Part shown: in pieces, positions 22,848 to 34,840 of the stretch | How the letters are laid out: the number at the start of each line of letters is the position of its first letter | Numbering within the stretch: the stretch's first letter is position 1 | Source: Mantis religiosa | Taxonomy: Eukaryota; Arthropoda; Insecta; Mantodea; Mantidae | Reading direction: 5' to 3' | Assembly: GCA_030765055.1 (NCBI GenBank) | Contig: JAUKNK010000326.1 | Span: forward strand, 907,501 to 971,500 | DNA: 64,000 nt | The notes under the pieces: generated by a model | What the model was told of the DNA's origin: nothing | Seen by the model: the letters and a program-made list of their open reading frames with translations, nothing else | The model's database searches: none | Translations under genes and position numbers: made by a program

Positions 22848-24158
22848 TGGGAGGCGGGCCCATAAAGAAACCGGATTCCGAGGGCGCTGCCACTCGTAGA
22901 CGAAGTGCAGGGTTTTCACGCTAGATAGTGATAACAGAGACCTTCATGAAACAACTGTGCAGACGTCGTCAGTGTAGAGCTGAACGTGTAAGTGTGGTAT
23001 TGTGTTTCTCTAACTGTTAGCGGGTTACCTCTGGGAAGCCATTACGCCAACTTTAAAAGAACAAAGAGTGTGTGAAATATTGCTTCCTGCTTTAAATAAC
23101 CTGCAACGGAGACATACCAAATGCTTCAGTAAGCTTTCCTGGAGGACGCTATGAGCCGCACACAGGTTTTCGAGTGGTTTAGGCGCTTTAAACTGGTGAG
23201 ATATGTGTTGAAAAACAAGCTCGTTTTGGACGCCCTTCAACATCGCGAAATGAGGAGAACATTTAAAAGGTCCTCCAAAATATTAACCAGGACCGTCGCC
23301 AAACTATCGACCAAATTTCAGCAGCGACAGGAATCAGTTGGATCGTGCCAGCGGATTTTGAGGGAGGATTTGCACATGAGACGTGTTGCTGCTAAATTTG
23401 TTCCGCGCCTTCTCACACAGGAGTACAAAACCATCCGCATGAATATGTGTCAGGACTTGAAAACAGAGATTGCACGTGATCCAAACTTCTTGAACAAAGT
23501 CATTATAGGGGATGAGAGTTGATGTTATGGGTATGACCCAGAAACCAAGCAAGCGCCAAGCCAGTGGAGAACTTTCAACTATCCCAGACCAAAAAGGCAA
23601 TACAAGTGAGGTCAAATGTGAAGACCATGATCATTGTCTTTTTAGAAGTTCGTGGAATTGTGCATCGAGAGTTCGTAACCCCTGGCCATAATGTTAACCA
23701 GTACATTTACTTGGATGTTTTAAGGCGTCTCCGAGAAGATGTGAGGAGGAAACGCCCGGAACTTTGGCGATCAGGTGACTGGTTTCTGTACGACGACAAC
23801 GCTCCAGCACAGAGTCTTACGAGTGACCCACTATTTGGCATCTCCGAGGTGGTCTGTCATTCCACACGCTCCGTATTCGCCGGACCTAATCCCGCGCGAC
23901 TTTTTCCTATTTCCACGAATGAAAAACCCGCGGGGAGCGTTATGACGATGTGGAGACGGTATAAACAGCTTCGTAAAGGGCACTGGACAATATCAAACTT
24001 GAAGAGTTCCAAACATGCTTCCAACAGTGGAAAAAGAGACTTGACAAGTGCATCGCATGTAATGGAGAGTATTTTGAAGGTGACTGAAGTAATTTTGTAA
24101 AAATGTTCATCAATAAAGTTGTGATGAGAACAATCCGGTTTCTTTTGGGTCCCCCTCG
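22848..24158 (+). mobile_element. mariner-family DNA transposon, inactive
   Basis: Imperfect terminal inverted repeats of about 28 bp lie at 22848-22876 and 24132-24158. Both share AAAGAAACCGGATT next to a G-rich outer end, and the right end is followed by TA. The 1.31-kb length is typical for mariner. Inside is one transposase pseudogene on the same strand. Confidence 0.85.
23025..24100 (+). pseudogene. mariner transposase pseudogene
   Basis: A DDE/D cut-and-paste transposase. The N-terminal helix-turn-helix part includes the second helix region (SRTQVFEWFRRFK, near 23150) and an LTQEYKTIRMNMCQ linker. The first catalytic Asp lies in VIIGDES (near 23510), followed by a TGA stop. The second lies in YDDNAPAQ (near 23795) and the third in PYSPDLIPRDFFLFP (near 23875-23910, other frame). 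About 17 bp are missing between the second and third Asp relative to the DD34D spacing. The end has KLEEFQ...QQWKKRLDKCI and NGEYFEGD. Several frameshifts and stops make it non-functional. Confidence 0.85.
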
Positions 24159-24239
24159 TATACTATTAATTAATAAGTAAAATATCTAATAAAGTGATAT
24201 TTACGGGGACCGGCTCATAGCACACTGGCCTCATAATAA

Positions 24240-25230
24240 AAAAATTCCTTTTTAATTTTTTTCTTTATTCCTCAACATAGTATCCAGAAAGGCTAATAAA
24301 TTTGTCATATCTGTGTTCTAATTTAATTAAACCATCTCTGTAGTGCGATTTATCATGATCCTCAAAATAAGTGTTTAACGGATCAATGACCTCCTCGTTG
24401 ATGAGAAATCTTTGTCCTCCAAGAGGTGTTTTGAGGTTTGGGAACAGGTGATAATCACTTGATGCTAGATCTGGCGAATAGGATGTATCTTCAAGCAATT
24501 AAAACTTAAATTCGCTCATTTTTCACATTATAATGACTGAACAATGGACGGGAGCATTGTTGTGAAGAAACAAGATACTTTTACTTGACAAATGAGATCT
24601 TTTACCTTTTACCTCATTACCCAAACTTTGGAGTAAGCTCACGTGTATTCACCAGTCATACTTTTAGTCTTTTCCAAGTAAGCAATAATATTAATTCCTT
24701 GTGCAACCAGAAAACACTCTCCATAAACTTGTTATTTGGCAAAATTGCCTTTACCTTTTTTGGAGTTGGTTCATCTGGTGTGATCCACTCTTTTGACTGT
24801 GGTTTACCTTTTGGAGGGTAGTGATGTATCTAAATTTCATCTTGGTAATAAGCCATCTCAAAGTTTGCCAGGCATTTTTTATGGTAGAGCTCGAAACAGA
24901 TACAATGTTTGTATGCAACTGTTGCCCAGGCCCTGTGAAAGCCAAAAACATTACTTAAAATATTACCTACAGGTTCTTTTGATCTGTTTATAGCCTCTGC
25001 TATCTCAAACAAGCTTGATCTGTGCTCTTCCAGTACAGAACTATCATCCTGCTCTTGTCGAAACTTTTGTCCGTGCTGAATCAATGTGCCGCCACTCTCT
25101 TGAAGGTCTCTTTCATTTGTTTGGTAGCATCGAAACCAAGTTTCATCTAATGTTATGATACGTCAAAGAAAACTTTCACCTTCTCGTTCATAGCGTTCTA
25201 AGTGTAATCTCGGTGTTGCTATCCTCTGTC
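24240..25230 (-). pseudogene. Second mariner-like transposase remnant
   Basis: On the minus strand, 25010-24900 has a helix-turn-helix stretch with EIAEAINRSKEPVGNIL. Then EIWIHHY-like and QSKEWITPDEPTPKKVKAI follow near 24800, and finally YSPDLASSDYHLFP with LGGQRF and HRYDKFISLSGYYVE (24480-24270). This last part is the third catalytic Asp and C-terminus of a mariner transposase. A second LDETWF motif with SREWRH lies upstream at 25190-25080, before the helix-turn-helix part, so the order is scrambled and two nested mariner copies are likely. Terminal repeats were not found. Confidence 0.7.
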
Positions 25231-25879
25231 ACATTGTTTCCTCTGTTATTTCACTGGAGCTTATAATGGTTTATCCGAACTCGATCCGGTGTTTTCCGGC
25301 TGAAAGTAGCCCTACCTGTAACCATGGATAGAAGCTACTCTAGAGTTAATCTATATGATATTATCCGTCAATCTGGCCACGTGGTGTCATTTCTATGTGA
25401 GGCCTGGAACTCGTAAAATGACAGTGTTACGACAGCCTAAGTAAGCATCAAAACTAAGTAACATTTACCATGTATTGTGTAATTGTTGTGGAGTGTTTTG
25501 TCTTGTAATCCCACTGCCGCATTCTTGTAGTACTGTACTTAAATACTAAACCTTATATTCAAGTAACTTGTCATTTGATCACGTTGTTCGGAATCACACA
25601 TGCTCAGAATAACATACTAAACTTTTACTAACCATAAATTAGCGACTGTTAATTCAAATGTACAAATACGCTGGGCATAAGTCATGAGTTCACATGTATG
25701 TGAATAAAAAGTCATTAATTGAAATCCTAAAAGGCCAAAGTACCACTGACAATTGTTATTGTGACATAACGGACATTTAAAAATATTGAAACACAATATT
25801 CCCGTAAAGCATTCATGGTAAAATATATCTACTGATTTGGAAATTCTTTATCTATCCTCCAATTTGAGAATACGAGTTG
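25231..25879. other. Intergenic, partly repeat C upstream flank
   Basis: The last ~100 bp resemble 59240-59330 (CAATATTCCCGTAAAGC... against CATTCCCATATAGAAATC), so the C unit may extend left. The rest is unrecognised. Confidence 0.45.
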
Positions 25880-27011
25880 TTGTTTCTGAGGTGGTTTAAT
25901 TACAATCGAACAGAGAGAGAGATTCCGTGTCTTAAATCACTAAGGACATAACATTTATTTACCTAAATTTTACTTTCCTGTGATCTACAACGCTGTCTAG
26001 TGGACTATACTGGAACTATAAACACACAAATTGTATGTGACTGCATGACTCTCAACTAATTTTTCGAATAAATAAAAAACAGTCGTTACATAACCAAATA
26101 TCTTCCAAGAATGCAATCATACCAACCTGCGGAAACTATCCTCTACTTTAACAAAGTAGTGAGAGTACCTTTTTATTTTCTGTAAATAGTTTCTAACGAT
26201 ATTACCAAAATACCATATCTGATATATCTGCTTGATTCTAAAATATATCTCTTGGCTTTTCTGGTAACGAAATAGGAAATCGTAATTTTTCCGAATGACC
26301 TCTATTATATTTGTCAGCTCTTAACTCATGACATATATACAAACTCTTAGTATTAAATAAATGTAGATTATGTTAAAACTCTAACTTAAGCCAATTATTT
26401 GATCTCTTAATGGGATTCCGAGATTTTGTTTCTTTTTCTTTCAATTATTTATGATTTAAAAGCTAAGATTCGTCCTCCTGTTACTCGTAATTCATGGGAA
26501 TAGCAACAAACTTGAAAGCGAGTCGCTTGTTAACTAACACTTCAGTCTCCTTTATCACTACTGATATACAACGAAATATGTAATTAAACTGTTTGTATAA
26601 ACGTTTACATAAACCTGTAACAGGTACAAAAGCATGGCTTTGTAGAAGACTGGGATAAGAAAGTTGTGTGACTGTAATACATTAACCTAACATCATTAAT
26701 ATATATTATATAGGACACGCATTATGCAGTACAACAAATGTTCTAATTGAGAAAGAACCGAATAGTAAATGCTTTGACCCTCCTCTACTTGCTGTCAATA
26801 GATGGCTCTGTAGGCGATATATTACCGGGCAGTATACGATTTGTAATTACCCACAATGTTTTCTATCAAATTAAAATTGTGTTCATAAGATGTAGCTTAT
26901 AATTAATTGCTTTCTGACAAAAAAGAGGGAAAAGTATCTGCTGTATATACTTAGATAATATCAGCCAAACAAATATTTGTCTTTGAGAGCGGAATTATCC
27001 TGAACCTAGAA
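25880..27011. repeat. Repeat unit C, copy 2 (first part)
   Basis: This part is collinear with 12510-13640 and 59330-60470: the conserved opening block at 25943-26080, TTACTCGTAATTCATGGGAA at 26482 and the AGATGGCTCTGT block at 26801. A LINE inserted after GAATATCTGTGAGCCT splits the unit. It resumes at 31308 with TTTCATAGGTGCATTGAC. The uninterrupted form is at 60455-60510. Confidence 0.85.
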
Positions 27012-27045
27012 TATCTGTGAGCCTAGAACTTCGTCCAGTCGAACT

Positions 27046-28365
27046 GGACCAGTCAACAGCCACATTCCGCCTATAATCGTGGACGACTTCCGGTTTATGG
27101 TGGGCTTACTGAAGGAAGTCACGCCGACCCTATCAGTGTCGTGCAGGGTCACAAGGCGGAAGAGCCGCTTTATCTTCCAAGCCAGCAACGCCGAAGATTA
27201 CCAGCTCATCCTCAGGGCACTGGAAACGAAGTATATCCCTTACTTCACCTTCGGCTTAGATAAAAGCCGCGACATCAAGAATGTCATCAGAGGCCTACCA
27301 GTGGACTCACCGGTGGGTGACATTGTGGATGACCTCAGCCGTCAAGGCATCCAGCCCCGCTTGGTCAGACAGCTGACCAAACCAGCTCCTCAGGGCCAAC
27401 CTGGCCCTGTCCCCATCCGCTTATTCCTGGTAATAGTGGAACGTGCCAACGATCCGGAGGGGAAGCAAAATTTTGTCAGAACCATCTGCTACCTCCGAGT
27501 GAGGATAGAGGCAGTCAGGTGCTGTGGCGGTCCCTCCCAATGTCACCGGTGTCTGGGATTTAACCATTCCGGTCACTTCTGCAAGAGGACTCCTTGCTGC
27601 TTGAGGTGCAGTGGACCTAATAAGAAAGAGCTTTGTCCAGGTCATCCACTGATGAGCCCACGTATGCACAATGCAAGGGCAAGCATGTGGTTTGCTACGG
27701 CGGCTGTCCTGCCCGAAAGGCTGTCATAGCTGCTAATCGAAGAAACCATTCCTCAAGACAGCAGCAGCCATCTACAAACAGGCTGGACCAAAGACCGCTC
27801 CCTACAACGACCCGGCCCAGCCGGGCCCATTCACTGGCAGGATCATGAGAGACCGTCCTACGCTAAAGTAGCACAAGGGGCCTCTGATGGACCAAAGATG
27901 TCGCGGAAGGCACACAATCCTCCTACACAGCCACGCAAATAAAAGCGTACCCCAAATCCTAAAAACACCGACACCAACCAGAGCAGGAATGGTGGGAGGC
28001 TTTCTCGTGAGCCCATAAATCCTGCTGAACAGGAGAAGCATGGCAAATACATGCGTCCTAGACAGCTAAGGGATGAGACGGCGGGAGGAAGACCTGCTCC
28101 CATTCGCTCACGTACACCCTCGCCATCCAACCAAGTATCCCAGCCGGATACACACCAAACCACTCCCCTCAGAGCTACACTCGACCTCTCAGAGGTATTC
28201 AAGTGGTGGCAGCAGCTGCTGCTAACGCATGGACAGATGATCTGCGAGCTCGTCGTGAAGTTCTTCACCTCTTCAGACCCGGCCGGCAAGATGCTGGTAG
28301 CAATGGAGGCAATGGCCCTCCTGAAAGCAGGTACGCAGCAACTCCGTGATGGCGTATCGAACTAG
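27046..28365 (+). pseudogene. LINE ORF1 (PRE_C2HC/zinc-knuckle Gag-like protein)
   Basis: The frame from 27046 to 27729 has IIVDDFRFMV, then KSRDIKNVIRGLPVDSPVGDI. This is the PRE_C2HC region of Jockey-type ORF1 proteins that bind element RNA. GPVPIRLFLVIVE and FVRTICYLRVRIEAVR follow. Zinc knuckles CHRCLGFNHSGHFC (C-x2-C-x4-H-x4-C) and CLRCSGPNKKELC come next. The frame then shifts, and the Pro/Ser/Arg-rich tail (28051-28365) ends close to ORF2. The first in-frame codon of the long run is GTG rather than ATG, so the true start has been lost. Confidence 0.8.
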
Positions 28366-29353
28366 GTCCCGTACCTCATTTCGGTCCGCATTTTGGAATG
28401 CGTGCGGCCTAGCCGGTCAGCGGAACGAGCTGCTTCACTTTGTTCGAACTCATGCCCTGGACATCATCCTAGTCAGCGAAACGCATCTCTGCCCAGACAC
28501 CCGATTCCGCCTTCCGGGGTACTTCTGCAATCCAGCGGATAGACAGGAACGCCCAGGAGGCGGAACTGCGATCCTGGTGAGGCAGAATGTGGTCCACCAG
28601 CCCATTCAGCTTCCACCTCTGCAAAACCTAGAGGCCACGGCCATCGGTATGGACCTTGGCGGATTAGATGTCTTGGTAGTCTCCGTGTACCAGCCACCAC
28701 GACGACAGTTTGTTCCAGATGACTACCTCTCCATCCTAGCCCTACGTCCCAGTGCCATCATGGCCGGCGACTTCAATGCTAAAAATCAACGTTGGCATTG
28801 CGGTCGTCGGGCGGATGCAAGAGGCGTTGAAATCACACGCCTGATAGTCGCAGACCCGCAAATTCAAGTGCAGGGTTCCTGGCTACCCACTCGTTACCCG
28901 CGAGAAGGACTGCCTTCAGTCAGAGACTTCGCCATCACAAAGCATCTACCATATCATCTCACCCTAACATACTTAAGTGCATTACATTCAGACCATAATC
29001 CGGTGATGACAGAGATCAACACCAGGGTTGCCAGTCATTACATTTCGCTTCAAACGCGAGAGGTCGATGGGGAAGGCGTCAGGAATTGTCTCCGCACTTC
29101 CATCACGCCAAATCCCAGAATCACAAACATACCCACCCTGGAGAATCCAATCTCATCCTTAACTTCCAACGTGAAGCGGCCTACCCACAACCTGACAGTC
29201 CACTCCTCGGCTCCTCTCCACCCTGATGTCCTTCCTTTGGACATCATCCTTCTTATCAGAAGATCCTGGGCTGCACGAATAATATACCAGCGTCACCGCA
29301 CGCTTCATAATCGAGCGCTTCTAAGACGCTTGCGTCGAGAGGTCAGTGCCTGA
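28346..29353 (+). pseudogene. LINE ORF2 N-terminus: apurinic-type endonuclease
   Basis: This 335-codon frame starts at an ATG that overlaps the ORF1 end by 20 bp. Endonuclease/exonuclease/phosphatase motifs appear in order: FWNACGL (Asn), VSETHL (Glu), AGDFNAKNQRWHC (Asp/Asn) and HSDHNPVM (Asp/His). The domain nicks target DNA to prime reverse transcription. All the key residues visible are kept. The frame ends at a TGA (29351) before the reverse transcriptase, so ORF2 is broken here. Confidence 0.85.
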
Positions 29354-31042
29354 CTGCGCGAGCACGAGGTGCAAGCGCGAGAGGACAAAATGGCCAGGTT
29401 TCGCGTTGAGGATGGCGATGTGTGGAGGATAGCCAAAACCTTCAGAAATCACAGAGGCCAATACACCTCCCCCATCCATGGCACTCAAGGGCTGGCCTAC
29501 GATCGCTAAGCCAAAGCTGACGCTTTCGCTGACTATCTTGAACGTACCTTATGTCCAGGAGATGATCCCCAGTACGATAACTTTCTGAACGTGTTCGTCG
29601 GGAGGTGCATCGTTTCTTACGCCGCCCTCCTGAGGATGCGGTTCGACTCCCAACCATTCGTCCCAGCGAAGTCCAAGGCGTACCCCAGCATCTCAAAACA
29701 AAAAGGGAGGCGGGGCCGGACGGGCTGAACCCCTAATGTTCCGCCATCTTCCCTTCAAAGCGCTTCTGTTCCTATCTAGGATTTTCAACATGTGCCTCAC
29801 CCTTGAGTCCTGTCCACGAGAGTGGAGAGAGGCCTGGGTGATTTGCATACTGAAACCTGGAAAAGATCCGGTTCACCCCTCCAGCTACTGATCCATTAGC
29901 CTCCTTTCCACCCTCTCGAAAGTTCTCGAGTGGTTGATTCTCACCCGCTTGTCCCCAATTTTGAGAAACATTCAAGCCATTCCCGCACATCTGTTTGCTT
30001 TTCGCCCTGGGCACTCGACAATCCAACAGCTGCTGCGTGTGGTGGAGACTGCTGTCCTTGGTTTCCGGGAAGGCGCCTTCACTGCTGCGGTTTCTCTAAA
30101 TGTCGCGAAGGCCTTCTATACGACATGGCACGCCGGGATCCTTTACAAACTGATCCTCCATGGGACTCCCAACACAAATAGTCAACATAATACACAGATT
30201 TTTGCGACACCGCACATTCCAAGTCACAGTCGCAGTGAAATCATCTACACTCAGACCAGTGAGAGGCGGAGTCCCCGAAGGCTCTGTACTATCCCCACCC
30301 TATTCAACGCCTTTATGGCAGATTTTCCAAAAGATCCATTAGTCGAAATGACACAATATGCTGACGACCTGCTTCTGTTCTGCAAAGACAAACACATCCT
30401 CAGAGCCTTCAACCTCTTACAAAGACATCTCCGTCTCACACAGCAGTAGTGTAGGCTATAGTTTTCACAAAGCGCCACACCCCCGCAGAATGCCCCAACT
30501 TCAGCTACCAAGGTCGAAGGATAGAGTGGACTAACTCTGTCCAGTACCTATGTGTCAACTTAGACAGGGGTCTAACTTTTCGCCAACACATCAGGGACCG
30601 AGTGGCGAAGGCACAGGGAGCAATTGCTTCCCTGTATCCAATGCTGAGGTCAAACTCGATGCCAGTTGGCATGAAGTTATACCTCTTCCGAGCGCTGGTA
30701 ATCCCGGTTATGCTTTATGCGTGCGAGATCTGGAGCATGGCCGCAGACAGCTGGCTAGTATGGCTCCAACGTGCACAGAATAGAGGACTCGGGTCTATAT
30801 ATTCTGTGGGACGTTATTTTCCTACCAGGTTGCTTCACGAGGTCTCGAGTCTTCCATACGTGAAGGATGAAATTAGGCATCGGGCATCGAAATTGTACGC
30901 AAGTATACCCAACCACAGAAGCGCCCTTGTCAGATGCCTGGGAGATTATGACCGCAATAGACGTCGTTCTAGACAGCACCGTTACCCCGTATGGCTCGCG
31001 GGCATCCGAGATAACCTAGGATCTAATCCGAACAGCAGCTAA
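29354..31042 (+). pseudogene. LINE ORF2 reverse transcriptase, frameshifted
   Basis: Reverse transcriptase blocks occur in several frames: AGPDGLNP (near 29720), FRPGHSTIQQLLRVVE (near 30003), SLNVAKAF (near 30095), GGVPEGSVLSPPY (near 30270), QYADDLLLF (near 30355), then LYACEIWSMAADSW and RRLHEV-like thumb sequence (30710-30990). The first catalytic Asp, normally in LDVAKAFD, is changed to Asn (SLNVAKAFY), so the enzyme is catalytically lost as well as frameshifted. The C-terminal frame (30602-31042) is homologous to the fragment at 51502-51813. Confidence 0.82.
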
Positions 31043-31307
31043 AGCTGAGCTCCACATAATCCTTCCAAGCTACTAGACATAAAAATTATTCCCCAAGCAA
31101 ATAAAACACCAGGATGCAAGGTGTTGCATCCTGTCCTTCAACCCCCAGGTACGTACTTGTAACTTCATAAATTACACCACTCTAAAAACCTACATTTCAC
31201 CCTACAATATCCCGAAATCTACCTTACCTGCGGTAAAACCCTTTACGAGTGGGCACGCAGCAAAAACCTTCTGGCTATATACAGCCAGTCAGCACCACAT
31301 GGCATGG
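31043..31307 (+). repeat. 3' UTR of the 27-kb Jockey LINE
   Basis: This is shared with the fragment at 12212-12335 (minus). Conserved pieces are CTACCT(G)CGGTAAAACCC, GGCACGCAGCAAAAACC and CTGGCTATATACAGCCAG near the terminus. Confidence 0.75.
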
Positions 31308-31399
31308 CATGGTTCTTTCATAGGTGCATTGACAATTCCAGTGATTTAACTTTATCTTTGCTTCGAACTGGACAAAAACGAAACATCAGAAGCATCATA
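31308..31399. repeat. Repeat unit C, copy 2 (short middle part)
   Basis: TTTCATAGGTGCATTGACAA continues the unit from 27011. A second LINE fragment then interrupts near GAAGCATCATATTAA. Confidence 0.65.
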
Positions 31400-32325
31400 T
31401 TAATGCATAATGCAGAAATAAATAAAGAAATAAAACAAATGAAAGCCAGTGGCTGCAATTTTTACCTGTTTGCCGACGACACAGCTATAACAACAGCATC
31501 TCAAACATGACATCGCAGTGCACAGGGCGTAGATCCTTGCTAATATGCTGTATGCTTGGTTCGCAACTTGGCGATTAGAACTCAATGCCACTAAGTCCCA
31601 AGTCGTCACCTTCACACGGCGAGCTATACAAGATGTACCAAACCTTCGCATTGGATATACAGAAGTGCCATGGTCCTGCATGCAACATACTTTGCTGTTA
31701 TCTTGGACATGCGCCTTACCTGGAAGGCACACATCATGACACTGGCTAACAGAGTCAATAGAAGGATGGCCATGATGTAATCACTGTACAATCGCAACTC
31801 TCCATTGTCTTTGAGAAACAAGCTCCTGCTTTACGAGCAGATACTAAGGCCAGCATTGTCCTACGCCTGATAAGTCTGGGGTACAGCAGCAAAAACACAT
31901 CTCTCCAAACTGCAAGTTCTACAAAACCGATATCTCCGGTCTGCAGTCGCAGCTGACTGCAACATCACAAACGACAATATCCATCTAGACCTATACTTCC
32001 CTAAATTATTTTTCTACTTCCTCCTTCTAATTCACAACTTCATAACAGTTTCAATAACCTCATCCGTGGACTTGGAGAGTACGACCTTGATCCTGGAGAA
32101 CTATACAAAAAACCCAGACCAGTGCTAGGACCACCTTAACCTAAATCTCCAAAACAGCACAGCTACCTATTACCCATAAAACTATATCCTAACCGGACAA
32201 CCACCGTTCACCCACCATCATTGAAAAACTTTCTCCATGCCAGTAAGGGACTTGCTCCCGGTATGAATAGAGTCGAAGGACCATCCTCTGCGGAGGAGGA
32301 ACCCCCTGCAACGACCGAGACTTGA
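31400..32325 (+). pseudogene. 5'-truncated Jockey-type LINE reverse transcriptase fragment
   Basis: The fragment begins just before the YADD block as FYLFADDTAITTAS (31460-31500). It continues AWFATWRLELNATKSQVV (31550-31610), then an IGYTEVPW...Y..V.LD..LTWKAHI-like stretch, then LLLYEQILRPALSYA, then LQVLQNRYLRS (near 31920). This is the palm, thumb and C-terminal order of Jockey-family ORF2. At least three stops or frame changes occur. The end near 32320 has no poly-A tail. Other C copies (55200-55290) carry continuous repeat here, so it is an insertion that also removed some target sequence. Confidence 0.78.
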
Positions 32326-33850
32326 GTGAGGTTTTCATTATTTTACGGTTTTGAGCGTGATGTCCCACACAATGTTACAAACACAATGTTCGGTGAAACC
32401 TCTTGTTTTGGTAGAGTCTATAGTAAAACCCATACGTGCCTTAACGTGTTACCACGTGACGTAGCTCCTAGTTTGCTTGTTTCCACTCGTCCGTGGAGCA
32501 GAGATCGGACCGAATGGCTCTGCATTTCTCCATGAGAGTTTGACGTGTATCTCTTAGGGCTTGGTATTTGGCAGCCAAAGCAACATTTTGAAGTCGTCAA
32601 TGGTTAATACATATCTTAGCCCTGAGTGTGATGTCTACCTGATGCCTAGAATCCTTTTCAGGTAACAAGCTTTGACTTTTCCTGCTGTTATCTGGTAAGT
32701 GCTGCCTGCAGAGCCTTTTAAACACCATATAGAGGGCATGACATGGAGCTGCGAGAACTATGTAGCCATAAGCGGTCACCACACCGAATATTAAGCGCCT
32801 AGCCCCGTCATTGTCATTGTAGAAGTGATCATCATATTTTGTACTTGCGTAAAAAGTTGTCCTGACGTCAAAACTGTCTGCTATTTCTCACCCTTACTGC
32901 ATTTCAGAGCATGCGTGCTGCACTAGTAGCAACATGCAGCACTATGCTTAATTTTTGTACAATTGTCACCGTTTGGTAATATATTATTGAATCATACATA
33001 ACTGTTGGACACAAGTTTGGATGCCTCAAGAAACAAAAATAGTTTTAGGAAATGGACCATTACCACAAGATGCAATTCACCATGGTTTAAAACAAGAATG
33101 TAGTTTGTCTTCCCTGTTTAATATACATTAGGAATATCTTGTTAGAAATCTTATGGAGGAAAGTCCAGTTTGAATAAAAATAAATATAATGATGCATTAA
33201 ATATGCCATTATAAGCAGGTGACTTAATAATACAAGGCAGATTTGATAATCTACAAATAAGTATGTACAGATTATAGAAATAGATTGAGGATTATGGTCT
33301 AAATATATCAGCAAAAAATCAACGATCATGGCACTTATTGGAAAACAAAATAGGGAATGGAAGATTGTGTTAAATATAAGGGTAAGAAAATTTAATTACT
33401 TGGGCTGCAATGTTACTTTTAAAACAAACAACGAAGAGGTAATTAATAAAGTGACAAAATTTGAATATATTTTTATTGATAGCCCGTAACTAAAAAAAAA
33501 AAACTGAAGGCTTTACAAATGTTAAAGTTCTACTGTAAGACCAGGAGACAAAAGACTGGAGACAAACAAAAGTGATATAGATGAAATATCTCCGACCAGT
33601 AAAACGATTTATAGCCAAGAACCTATTAAAATTGAAGCAGTAAGAAAGAAACTAAAAATACTTGCTTTCGTTAAAATTAAAGGTACAAATAAATGTAAAA
33701 GCCGCTTGTAAAACCTGATAGCTCTCGTATTCCATTAAAGTCATAGAAATATAAACATCCGGTTGTAGAACTATAGGAAGAGGAGTCCGAACACTAGTTT
33801 CGTCCTAAACCATGGAGAGTTGAAGATATTTGTAGAAAGTGTTTGGTAGC
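32326..33850. repeat. Repeat unit C, copy 2 (last part)
   Basis: Collinear with 55290-56830: TTTTGAGCGTGATGTC (32349), GTCAATGGTTAATACATATC (32597), and the reverse transcriptase remnant. Confidence 0.82.
33160..33800 (+). pseudogene. LINE reverse transcriptase C-terminal remnant in repeat C, copy 2
   Basis: This copy keeps DLIIQGRFDNLQISMYRL, YGLNIS and KFNYLGCNVTFKTNNEEV in shifting frames, corresponding to 16060-16700. It is the clearest copy of the FNYLGC motif. The downstream part is decayed beyond easy reading. Confidence 0.65.
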
Positions 33851-34598
33851 CTTGAACGATAGTCAAATCACTTCATAGTTGGTACGTAGTGATTGCTTTA
33901 TATCAGAAACGACTAATTCTGTAAAAATTGAAAGTAAAAAGACGCGAACAAGTATGAGGCCGAACAAGAGTAATGTCCTAAACCATAGAAAGTTGAAGAT
34001 ATTTTCAGAAAGTGACAAAATCTTACTATTAAACAAATGCGGATCATGTTAAAACAACTACTTAAGCCAATTATTTGTTCTCTCTCGAATCCTGAATTGT
34101 TTTTCCCTTTCTTTCAATGTTCTATTTTTTAAGTAACAACAACTTTTTTCGTTGATTGTAATAGCAATCCTCTTACTGAACTCTCCTTGCTGTCCACAGA
34201 TCGCTCTGAATGCGATATATTATTGGCGATACAATACGTGGAATTATTCACTACTTTTAAAGCAAACAATAATTATTTTGATCAGTTATAGCTTACATTT
34301 ATTTGCAATTTTTTGAGGTTGACTGAGAACTATTTGGTGTATTTGCTTATACAATAGCAACCAAACAGAAGCCTGTCTTATTGAGTGAAAGTACGCTAAG
34401 CCTAGTAAAAGTTTGAGGCTTTCAGCATCTTTCCTCATAGATGATGAGAGTAGGGTATTAGATAGTGATTCATGGTTGTTTTTGATTGGTGATACATTGG
34501 ATAATGGAAAATCAACTATTCTTGTGCTACAAGTGACCATGTGCAAAGTGAAACAGTGCGAATTGAAGTAGTAAGCCGTGGTGTCCGCGTTGAGCACA
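33851..34598. repeat. Partial, diverged repeat C unit
   Basis: The repeat restarts: TTAAGCCAATTATTTG (34071) matches 26390, and TGTCCACAGATCGCTCTGAA (34192) matches the AGATGGCTCTGT block. This supports a head-to-tail series of C units. The unit is cut by the next LINE. Confidence 0.6.
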
Positions 34599-34716
34599 GT
34601 TTGTGAGTGAACAGTGTTTGGTTCAAAAGAGTAAATAAGGACGCGTATTAAAGCCTAGTTTGTGAGTGAACAGTGTTTGGTGCAATAAAGTACATAGTGA
34701 CGCGTATTAAACATAA
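34599..34716 (+). repeat. Tandem 5' leader repeat of the LINE
   Basis: Two head-to-tail copies of about 58 bp, each with TTTGTGAGTGAACAGTGTTT followed by GACGCGTATTAAA. They lie directly upstream of ORF1, where some LINEs carry repeated promoter monomers. Confidence 0.7.
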
Positions 34717-34840
34717 ACCCGCCACAAAACAGCGTGGGACACACAGCTGCGTGCCGTTGTTGCACGCAACAAGAGGCGTCCCCAAACAACGACGCCCTTA
34801 GTAACCACTGCGTCTGACACACATTGACTGCCGCCATAAG

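Larger units (their letters stand above)
27012..31307 (+). mobile_element. Jockey-superfamily LINE, near full length, inactive
   Basis: A 4.3-kb insertion is delimited by comparison with the empty site at 60466-60500. It has ORF1 (nucleic-acid binding), ORF2 endonuclease, reverse transcriptase and a 3' UTR that ends shortly after a palindromic hairpin (31271-31288). The 5' end is truncated within ORF1 because no start codon precedes the first recognisable residues. There is no poly-A tail. Confidence 0.85.
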
